Origin: Betaproteobacteria bacterium
GTDB taxonomy: Bacteria; Pseudomonadota; Gammaproteobacteria; Burkholderiales; UBA9220
Assembly (NCBI GenBank): GCA_003519965.1
Contig: DOVS01000217.1
Span: 1-5,191 of the forward strand
Direction of reading: 5' to 3'
DNA: 5,191 nt
The notes beneath the pieces are model-generated. The model worked only from the letters and a program-made list of their open reading frames with translations. It did not search any database and was not told where the DNA came from. Below, piece by piece: positions 1-5,191 of the stretch (position 1 is the first letter of the stretch; every line of letters starts with the position of its first letter). The position numbers were made by a program, and so were the translations under genes.

Positions 1-1
1 C

Positions 2-997
2 GAAGAAGAACTCACCCGCCGCAAACACCGCTTTCCCCTAAGCAACGCCACTTATTATCAAAAGTTTTACCTCGGCGATAAGCTCTATCTGCAAGTGCTG
101 GTGCCGCTTCACGATGAAACCAAGCAACTGGCCGGCTACTTCGAAGGCGTTTACCACGTGGACGAGGCCACCCGGCGCAGCGTACGCAACGACGTCGCCC
201 GCACGCTAATCATGGTCATCGCCGCCATGCTCGTCACCGCGCTCGCGCTGTATCCGCTCATCATTTTTCTCAACCGGGAGTTGATTAAATTCTCCGCCAA
301 TTTGCTGAAAACGAACATCGAACTCATGGAGGTATTGGGCAGCGCCGTCGCCAAACGGGATTCCGACACCAATATCCATAACTACCGGGTCACGATTTAC
401 GCGATTCGCCTGGCGGAAGCCCTGGGATCGTCCAGCGCCCAAATTCGCGAACTTACCGCCGGCGCCTTTCTCCACGACGTGGGGAAAATCGGCATCCGCG
501 ACGCCATCTTACTCAAGCCCGGCAAGCTCGACGACGAGGAATTCCGCGTTATGCGCACTCACGTCACCCTCGGCGTGGATATCATCGCCAAGTCTGCGCT
601 GCTGAAGGGTGCGCGGGAAGTCGTGGAATTTCACCACGAGAAATACGACGGCAGCGGTTACATGCGCGGCCTGAAGGGCGAGGAAATTCCATTTAACGCC
701 CGCGTGTTCGCCATCGTCGATGTGTTCGACGCTCTCACGTCCAAGCGACCCTACAAGGATGCATACCGTTACGACGAGGCGATGGCGATTCTGCACGCCG
801 GCCGCGGCAGCCATTTCGACCCCTTGCTGCTGGACGCCTTCACACGTATCGCCAAGGATTTATACGCCACCCTCGGCGCGCTGAACGAGCAGGAAATCGA
901 AGCCCTGCTGTACCGGCTGGTGCATCAGCATTTCTTCAACGGATCGTATTTGGCGGCGCGGTTCGCCCGCAGCGCGGCCAGCGCGGCGCCCGCCTAA
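2..997 (+). CDS. Membrane-anchored HD-GYP cyclic di-GMP phosphodiesterase, 5'-truncated by the window
   Basis: The reading frame is open from the left edge, so the true start lies outside; 331 residues are visible. The first ~65 form the end of an extracytoplasmic sensor region (Cache-like by look, not certain), with GYFEGVYHV just before the membrane. One transmembrane helix follows (LIMVIAAMLVTALALYPLII, about residues 69-88), then a short linker and the HD-GYP domain (about 110-290). Expected HD-GYP landmarks are visible: RDSDTNIHNYRVT, HDVGKIGI (HD at nt 473-478), KPGKL, MRTH, HHEKYDGSGY, the VDVFDALTSKRPYK block and GSHFDP. The metal-binding His and Asp positions are all filled, so hydrolysis of c-di-GMP to pGpG/GMP at the inner membrane is predicted from family knowledge. 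Two family prolines are changed: GYP reads GYM (nt 656-664), and the usual HP after MRxH reads HV. An in-frame GTG at 95 is an unlikely start because sensor-like sequence continues upstream. The stop overlaps that of the convergent GGDEF-EAL gene. Confidence 0.93.
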   Translation, partial: EEELTRRKHRFPLSNATYYQKFYLGDKLYLQVLVPLHDETKQLAGYFEGVYHVDEATRRSVRNDVARTLIMVIAAMLVTALALYPLIIFLNRELIKFSANLLKTNIELMEVLGSAVAKRDSDTNIHNYRVTIYAIRLAEALGSSSAQIRELTAGAFLHDVGKIGIRDAILLKPGKLDDEEFRVMRTHVTLGVDIIAKSALLKGAREVVEFHHEKYDGSGYMRGLKGEEIPFNARVFAIVDVFDALTSKRPYKDAYRYDEAMAILHAGRGSHFDPLLLDAFTRIAKDLYATLGALNEQEIEALLYRLVHQHFFNGSYLAARFARSAASAAPA

Positions 998-3429
998 CCG
1001 GCGGCCAACGGCGCGTAAACCGCGGGGTGATGAGGCTGCGGCTTATCCAAATGGTAGCCCTGCACGTAATCGACGCCGAAATCTTGCAGCATCGCCAGAA
1101 TTTCGGCGTTTTCCACGAATTCGGCAACCGTGACTTTCCCCATGCCCCGCGCCACATCCACAATCGCCTTAACGAACACCTGATTGTCCGCATCGCGGGG
1201 TAAATCGCGGATAAACAAACCGTCGATCTTTAGAATATCCGCGTCCAAGTGCTTAAGATAGGCGAAAGAGGCGAAACCGGTGCCGAAATCGTCCAGGCAG
1301 ACCTTGCACCCGGTCTGATGCAGCGATTCGATAAAGCGCTGGGCGTCGTGCAAGTCGGTCACCGCCGACGTTTCGGTCAACTCCACCAGCAACCGGTCCG
1401 GCGCCACGCCGTAGTGCGCCAATTGCTCGGAAATATAGCGGGGAAGCGAAGGGTCGTCGAAAGAGCGGCCGGATATATTCACCGCCACCGGCGGCACCGA
1501 CGGCGACCGCCCCAGCAGGGCGACGCTTTCGCGGATCACCCAGCGGTCGATTTCCTGGATTCTACCGTTCTTCTCGGAGAAATGAATAAAATGGGCGGGC
1601 ATAATCAGCTGATCCGGCCGGTCCTCGTCGATCATGCGCACCAGCGCCTCCACATGCGCCAGCGTCGTGCTGGCCGCCTGATACACGCCTTGGAAATGCA
1701 ATTGCAGCAAGTTATTTTCCAGCGCCCGGCTAATCCGGTCGTTCCACGAGAGGCGCGTCACCATGGCGCGCGACGCCTCCCGGTCGGCGCGGTAAACCCG
1801 CCAGGTATTCTTTCCCGACTCCTTCGCTTGGTACATGGCGGCGTCGGCATGGGCGACCAGTTCCTCGGCGGTGGCGGCGTGCTGGGGGTAGAGGGCGATG
1901 CCGACGCTGGCGGTCAAGCGCACATTCTGTCCGTCGAAATTGAAGGGAATCCGGGCAACGGCGCGCACCACTTGATCCGCCAGTTCCGACGCCTCGGTTT
2001 CGTCCATGCCGAACCCCAGGAGTGCGAACTCATCCCCTCCCAGCCGGCTAAACGTCGCGTTGCGCCGGATCAGCACCTCCACTTCACGGGCGATGCGAAT
2101 CAAAATCGCGTCGCCCACCCGATGGCCGAAAGTGTCGTTGACCACTTTAAACTCGTCCACATCGAACATCAGCAACGCACCGTTTTCGGTGGTGCTGTGC
2201 TCGGTGTTGACAATCATCCGCTCCAACTCCATGCGGAAGTGGTGGCGGTTGGACAGCCCCGTCAGCGGATCCCGTTCGGCCAGGTAAATGAGTTGCTCGG
2301 CGGTCTGACGATCCTGGGTGATATCCTCGTAAACCCACATCCGTCCGATAAAATGGCGGTCGCGGTCGTGCACCGGGCAAGCGAGCTGCGTCACGGTGCG
2401 GCCGTCGGTTAACTGAAGGTCGAAAGACTCGTTCGCTTCGCGGCTAGCCGCCGCCCGCATCAGCGACGCCGCAAAAGCGTCCGGCCGCATCAGCAAGGAC
2501 GTAAAGCGCTCCATGACGCCCTCCACCGGTCGGCCGGTCAGATCCACATTATCCGGAATCATCCAAATCCGTAGGAAGGCGGGATTGAAATACAGCACCC
2601 GGTCGTCGGCGGAAACAAACAAAATACCGTGATTCATCGTCGATAACAGCGCGGAAAACCGATCGTGCTCCTGGCGGGCCTCATCCAAATACTCGCGCTG
2701 TTTTGTCTCGGCTTGCTGCAGCGCCTCGATGCGTAGGCGGATCGCCCCCGCCATGGTATTAAACGCAGCGGTGAGCAGTCCGACCTCGTCGTTGGCCTTC
2801 ACCGGCAAATTCACATTGAAATTTCCCGCCGCGACCGACTCGCTCGCCTGGGTCAAGGTCGCCAAATGGCGCGTTAGCCAAAATCCCAACCCCGCCAATA
2901 GGGCGAAGGAGAACGAAACTTCCAGGCTGGCGATAATCAAACTGTCGAGCAGCAAGGTCTGTCGCGCCTCCGTCAGGAAATGCGTCGATACGCCAAAATG
3001 CAGCCGGCCATAATTTTGCCCGGCGACCGTAATCGGAATCGCCGTATTAAACCGCTCCGTCTCGTTGTCGTGGGAAAAAATATCGCCGGCGCTTAACTTC
3101 GGCGGCGGCCGGCCCACCGGCCAGCCGCTGCTGGCGATAGACTTGCCGGTGCGGTCGAGCAAGATCAGATAGGGAATCCCCTGCTCGCGCCGCACCTCCT
3201 TCAGCACCTCGTCCATCGCGCCATAATCCCGCTCCGCCAGCGGCGCGCCGAGAGACGCGTTCAACAGGGCGCTGACTTCCGCGAGACGCAACTGCGCCTG
3301 ACTCCTTAGCTGATTTTCCATCACGTACAAATTGGTGGCCACCAGGATCGTCAGCATGAACACTTCCACCACGACGCTGGCCATCACCAGCTTGGCGCGC
3401 AGCGAAAAATCCCGCGGAGAAAACGTCAT
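994..3429 (-). CDS. Transmembrane GGDEF-EAL cyclic di-GMP receptor/enzyme with sensor, HAMP and PAS domains
   Basis: Complete 811-residue protein. Order: TM1 (about 12-34), periplasmic single-Cache-like sensor (35-158), TM2 (159-186), HAMP (187-240), PAS (256-372, ending in the typical WVYEDIT), GGDEF (380-547) and EAL (560-808). The cyclase half is canonical: RDPLTGLSNR, FDVDEFKVVND and GGDEF itself at nt 2026-2040. The inhibitory RxxD site five residues upstream reads RRNA (nt 2056-2067), so product inhibition through that site is probably lost. In the phosphodiesterase half, EAL (E594, nt 1642-1650), N651, E683, D713-D714, K734, E770/E773 and Q790 are present. Some flanking positions are unusual: FQGV for the common YQPI, DDFGTGF, and AEFVEN for AEGVET. 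Both activities are therefore possible; which dominates cannot be told. The ATG overlaps the stop of the upstream binding-protein gene as ATGA and has only a weak GAAAG ahead of it, which implies translational coupling. By analogy with MbaA, the sensor domain likely docks that binding protein. Confidence 0.95.
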   Translation of the reverse strand: MTFSPRDFSLRAKLVMASVVVEVFMLTILVATNLYVMENQLRSQAQLRLAEVSALLNASLGAPLAERDYGAMDEVLKEVRREQGIPYLILLDRTGKSIASSGWPVGRPPPKLSAGDIFSHDNETERFNTAIPITVAGQNYGRLHFGVSTHFLTEARQTLLLDSLIIASLEVSFSFALLAGLGFWLTRHLATLTQASESVAAGNFNVNLPVKANDEVGLLTAAFNTMAGAIRLRIEALQQAETKQREYLDEARQEHDRFSALLSTMNHGILFVSADDRVLYFNPAFLRIWMIPDNVDLTGRPVEGVMERFTSLLMRPDAFAASLMRAAASREANESFDLQLTDGRTVTQLACPVHDRDRHFIGRMWVYEDITQDRQTAEQLIYLAERDPLTGLSNRHHFRMELERMIVNTEHSTTENGALLMFDVDEFKVVNDTFGHRVGDAILIRIAREVEVLIRRNATFSRLGGDEFALLGFGMDETEASELADQVVRAVARIPFNFDGQNVRLTASVGIALYPQHAATAEELVAHADAAMYQAKESGKNTWRVYRADREASRAMVTRLSWNDRISRALENNLLQLHFQGVYQAASTTLAHVEALVRMIDEDRPDQLIMPAHFIHFSEKNGRIQEIDRWVIRESVALLGRSPSVPPVAVNISGRSFDDPSLPRYISEQLAHYGVAPDRLLVELTETSAVTDLHDAQRFIESLHQTGCKVCLDDFGTGFASFAYLKHLDADILKIDGLFIRDLPRDADNQVFVKAIVDVARGMGKVTVAEFVENAEILAMLQDFGVDYVQGYHLDKPQPHHPAVYAPLAAG

Positions 3430-4280
3430 GGCGCGGCTTTCAGCAAGGTTCTAACTTCCCGAGCGTAAGGATCGAGCGTCGCCAGCTCCCGTTGCGTCGG
3501 CCGCCGCCAGCCGCCGGCGTCGCCGAACCGCTTCATGAACGCCCGCCCCTGGGAGGTTTTTTCGACGAAATCCAGCATGATTCGCCGCAGCCGCGCCACC
3601 TCGCGAGGCGGCAACGCGGGACTCGCCATATATTGCATATGCGGCACCTTGATCGTTGTCGCGACCACTCTCAGCCGGCGGCGCGTTTCCGCCGGCAAAC
3701 GGTCGAACGATACATGGCCGATGATCGCCGCGGCGTTTTCCCCCCGAAGGACGGATAACGCCGCGGACGTGTGGGTCAAGTAGTGGCGTAACATCACATC
3801 GCGCCCCGGCGCCAGCCCATGGGCGCGCAGCAACGTCTTGCCCAGCATGGTCATGAGCGCCAATGGATCGGGGGTGGCGACGGACTTCCCGGCCAAGTCG
3901 CCAATCCGGCGAATAGCGCCGCCCTTGGCCGCCACCAACACGCCGTTCAACCGGCGGGCGCCGATCAGCATGGGAATATAACCGGCGTCGCGTTGCGCCA
4001 GCCGCCCGAAATGGGGCGCGGTAATCACCACCGGATACACCTGCCGCAGCGTGCGCTCGACGAAACGGCGGAAATTGGGCGCCGTCACGATAAGCACCGG
4101 GCGCTTCAGCCGCTCCTCCATATAGCGCTGTAACGGTCGATAGCTGTTGACCATGGCGCGCGGACTCAGATGAGGGAGCACCCCGATCTCCAACGGCGCC
4201 CGCGATACCGGCGCGCCGCCGGCGGCCAGCGGAATCCACAGCATCAGCCACGCCGCTAACGCGCTACCATATTTTTTCAT
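3426..4280 (-). CDS. Periplasmic PhnD-family solute-binding protein, probable ligand sensor for the downstream GGDEF-EAL enzyme
   Basis: A 284-residue protein starting at the ATG at 4280. This start is chosen because a strong AGGGGGAA ribosome-binding site precedes it and it gives a compact Sec signal peptide: MKK, hydrophobic core (about residues 6-19), cleavage near AAGGA-P. An upstream in-frame ATG (4322) would add 14 Arg-rich residues and has no ribosome-binding site. The mature protein matches the PhnD-like fold: first strand LEIGVLPHLSPR, then YRPLQRYMEERLKRPV, ITAPHFGRLAQ (about 86-96), DLAGKSVATPDPLALMTMLG (128-147), LRAHGL, and ALSVLRGENAAAIIG. The Ser/Thr-rich S-T-S-G phosphonate-contact loop of classical PhnD is not seen; DPLALMTML stands there (nt 3843-3869). 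Mature sequence has no cysteine, which argues against an AioX-type arsenite sensor. No transporter genes are adjacent, while the stop overlaps the GGDEF-EAL start, so signalling is more likely than uptake. The ligand is unknown. It is about 60-65% identical by eye to the gene upstream. Confidence 0.9.
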   Translation of the reverse strand: MKKYGSALAAWLMLWIPLAAGGAPVSRAPLEIGVLPHLSPRAMVNSYRPLQRYMEERLKRPVLIVTAPNFRRFVERTLRQVYPVVITAPHFGRLAQRDAGYIPMLIGARRLNGVLVAAKGGAIRRIGDLAGKSVATPDPLALMTMLGKTLLRAHGLAPGRDVMLRHYLTHTSAALSVLRGENAAAIIGHVSFDRLPAETRRRLRVVATTIKVPHMQYMASPALPPREVARLRRIMLDFVEKTSQGRAFMKRFGDAGGWRRPTQRELATLDPYAREVRTLLKAAP

Positions 4281-4284
4281 ACGC

Positions 4285-4292
4285 TTCCCCCT
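4285..4292 (-). promoter_or_regulatory. Ribosome-binding site that decides the start of the first PhnD-like gene
   Basis: Minus-strand AGGGGGAA with six bases between the G-run and the ATG at 4280. It is the only good Shine-Dalgarno sequence near either candidate start, and it selects the start that leaves a normal signal peptide. Confidence 0.7.
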
Positions 4293-4301
4293 GGCAATGA
4301 A

Positions 4302-4331
4302 GCGTCTCCGGCAAAACCGCATGCCGGACGC
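4302..4331 (-). other. Intercistronic inverted repeat, possible mRNA hairpin
   Basis: In the 93-bp gap between the two PhnD-like genes, TCCGGC (4307-4312) and GCCGGA (4323-4328) form a perfect 6-bp stem around a 10-base loop, extendable by GCG/CGC across a two-base bulge. No T-run follows on either strand, so this is not a convincing rho-independent terminator. It could be an mRNA-stabilising or processing hairpin between two genes of one transcript, or chance in GC-rich DNA. The rest of the gap (4332-4373) is a very GC-rich stretch of CG/GC alternation that could also fold. Confidence 0.3.
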
Positions 4332-4373
4332 GCGAGAAACCGCGGCCGCTTACGGCGGTCGCGCGCGCCGCCG

Positions 4374-5126
4374 CTACTGTGACGCTTTTTTGAGCAACAA
4401 CCGCACGTTCCGGGCAAACGGATCCAGGTCTTTCATATCCTCCGCCGTCGGCGAGCGCCAGCCGCCGGCGCGCAGCCGCTTCATGAACTGCGCCCCGGCG
4501 TGGGTCTTCTCGACAAACTCCAGCATGACCCGTTTCAATTTAGCCGCTTCGGCGGTAGACAACGCCGGACTCGCCATGTAAAGCAAATGGGGCGCCTTGC
4601 CGGTAAACGCCAGCACCCGCAAGCGGTCGCGGACCGCCGCCGGCAATTGACTAAACGGCACTTTGCCGATCACTGCCGCGGCGTTGTCGCCCCGCAGCAC
4701 GGACAACGCCGCGGACGCATGGGAGTTGAACGGCCGCAGCGTGACATTACGGCCGGACTCCAGCCCATGGGCGCGCAGCAGCGCTTCCCCCAGCATGGTG
4801 TTGAGCGCCAATAGGTCGGGGGTCGCCACCGACTTTCCCGCCAGGTCTTGAATACGCTGAATCCCGCCATGCTTAGCCGTCACCAAGACGCCCTGCGACT
4901 TGAACTTACCGACGAGCATCGGCCGGTAGCCGGCGTCTAACTGCACGAGGCGGCCGAAATGGGGCGCGGTGATAATCACGGGGTATTCCCGCGCCTCGGT
5001 GCGCTTGAGATAGGCGCGAAAATTCGGCGCGGTCACGATGAACACCGGGCGCTTCAGCCGCTGCGCCAAATAAACGCGCAATGGCTGATACAGTTTGATG
5101 AGCGCCCGCGGCGCCAATTGTCTCAC
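4374..5126 (-). CDS. Second PhnD-family solute-binding protein, paralogue of its neighbour, apparently 5'-truncated or altered
   Basis: From a GTG at 5126 the frame gives 250 residues that align end to end with the neighbouring binding protein from its PRAM segment onward, about 60-65% identical by eye. Shared blocks include RLKRPV-IVTAPNF, ITAPHFGRL, DLAGKSVATPD, LLRAHGL, SAALSVLRG and YMASPAL. The ligand-loop region differs (DLLALNTML against DPLALMTML), as do KFKSQ/ARRLN and PFNSH/HYLTH, so ligand preference may differ. The GTG has no ribosome-binding site, and it leaves out the signal peptide and the first beta strand (the GVLP region). The frame stays open to the right edge of the window (codons to 5187), but those 21 codons encode polar sequence with no hydrophobic core. 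The gene is therefore either a 5'-truncated remnant or carries a replaced N-terminus; a start beyond the window cannot be excluded. If it is exported and functional, it would be an alternative periplasmic input to the same GGDEF-EAL receptor. Confidence 0.8.
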   Translation of the reverse strand: MRQLAPRALIKLYQPLRVYLAQRLKRPVFIVTAPNFRAYLKRTEAREYPVIITAPHFGRLVQLDAGYRPMLVGKFKSQGVLVTAKHGGIQRIQDLAGKSVATPDLLALNTMLGEALLRAHGLESGRNVTLRPFNSHASAALSVLRGDNAAAVIGKVPFSQLPAAVRDRLRVLAFTGKAPHLLYMASPALSTAEAAKLKRVMLEFVEKTHAGAQFMKRLRAGGWRSPTAEDMKDLDPFARNVRLLLKKASQ

Positions 5127-5191
5127 AAATAGCGTTTGGCAAGAAGCTAGGTTCGTATGCGAAAGCGAATGACTTTTGTGTACGTAGCGTA
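5127..5191. other. Compositionally distinct segment at the right edge, replacing the expected 5' end of the second PhnD-like gene
   Basis: These 65 bases contain 28 G/C (43%), well below the rest of the window, and the change falls where similarity between the two PhnD-like proteins stops. Read in the gene's frame they encode a polar stretch (YVHKSHSLSHTNLASCQTLF) where the paralogue has its signal peptide and GVLP strand. No ribosome-binding site or convincing promoter is visible. This could be the end of an inserted element, a recombination junction or an assembly edge; no known terminal repeat was recognised. Confidence 0.4.

Noticed and set aside
1249..2412. A 387-codon open frame on the + strand, antisense to the GGDEF-EAL gene
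   Set aside because: It is rich in His, Arg and Gln with no recognisable domain, and lies wholly opposite a gene with strong conserved motifs. It is the usual by-product of GC-rich coding sequence.
3451..4251. A 266-codon minus-strand frame overlapping the first PhnD-like gene in another phase
   Set aside because: It is Arg/Gly/Ala-rich low-complexity sequence without a motif; the overlapping frame has clear homology, a signal peptide and a ribosome-binding site.
4281..4322. Upstream ATG at 4322 giving an N-terminal CRRRFIA, which resembles a twin-arginine signal
   Set aside because: It has no ribosome-binding site, and the stretch to the hydrophobic core is long and strongly basic. The ATG at 4280 has a strong ribosome-binding site and yields a normal Sec signal peptide.
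3426..5126. Part of a phosphonate ABC importer (phnCDE type)
   Set aside because: No ATPase or permease gene is visible, the classical phosphonate loop is missing, and the downstream coupled gene is a c-di-GMP enzyme.
5139..5150. Lipobox-like LASC in the frame upstream of the second PhnD-like gene, hinting at a lipoprotein
   Set aside because: The preceding residues (YVHKSHSLSHTN) are polar, with no hydrophobic core, so it cannot serve as a lipoprotein signal.
5152..5163. Near-palindrome TTCGTATGCGAA as a possible operator
   Set aside because: It is one short imperfect palindrome, with no convincing -10/-35 elements beside it, and could be chance.
5127..5191. Promoter for the minus-strand operon
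   Set aside because: The best pairing (TACACA and CATACG with a 17-base spacer) matches the sigma-70 consensus poorly; no call is justified.

Overview
This window looks like chromosomal DNA of a Gram-negative proteobacterium. GC content is roughly 60% by eye, signal peptides and inner-membrane sensors are of proteobacterial type, and the best guess is a beta- or gammaproteobacterium; the species cannot be read from the sequence. Nearly every base is coding, and all four genes fit one theme: periplasmic sensing linked to turnover of the second messenger cyclic di-GMP.

Layout. On the + strand, positions 2-997 hold the 3' part of a membrane-anchored HD-GYP phosphodiesterase whose N-terminus lies left of the window. 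It meets, tail to tail, a minus-strand gene block. The last gene of that block (994-3429) is a complete 811-residue enzyme with the order TM - periplasmic sensor - TM - HAMP - PAS - GGDEF - EAL. The two stop codons overlap, so there is no intergenic space between them. Upstream of the GGDEF-EAL gene, and joined to it by an ATGA start/stop overlap, is a secreted PhnD-family substrate-binding protein (3426-4280). A 93-bp gap separates this from a second, paralogous PhnD-family gene (4374-5126). The second copy has no recognisable signal peptide or first beta strand, and sequence of different composition (5127-5191) replaces its expected 5' end.

How the genes may work together. There is no ABC permease or ATPase in the window. 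A solitary periplasmic binding protein translationally coupled to a GGDEF-EAL receptor resembles the NspS-MbaA arrangement of Vibrio cholerae, but with a PhnD-type fold instead of a polyamine-binding one. The inferred model is that the binding protein(s) capture an unknown ligand in the periplasm and set the balance of c-di-GMP synthesis and breakdown through the receptor's extracytoplasmic domain. The convergent HD-GYP enzyme offers a second, separately sensed route for c-di-GMP breakdown. The inhibitory RxxD site of the GGDEF domain is degenerate, while the catalytic residues of GGDEF, EAL and HD-GYP are in place.

No RNA genes, CRISPR arrays, complete insertion sequences or clear rho-independent terminators were found.
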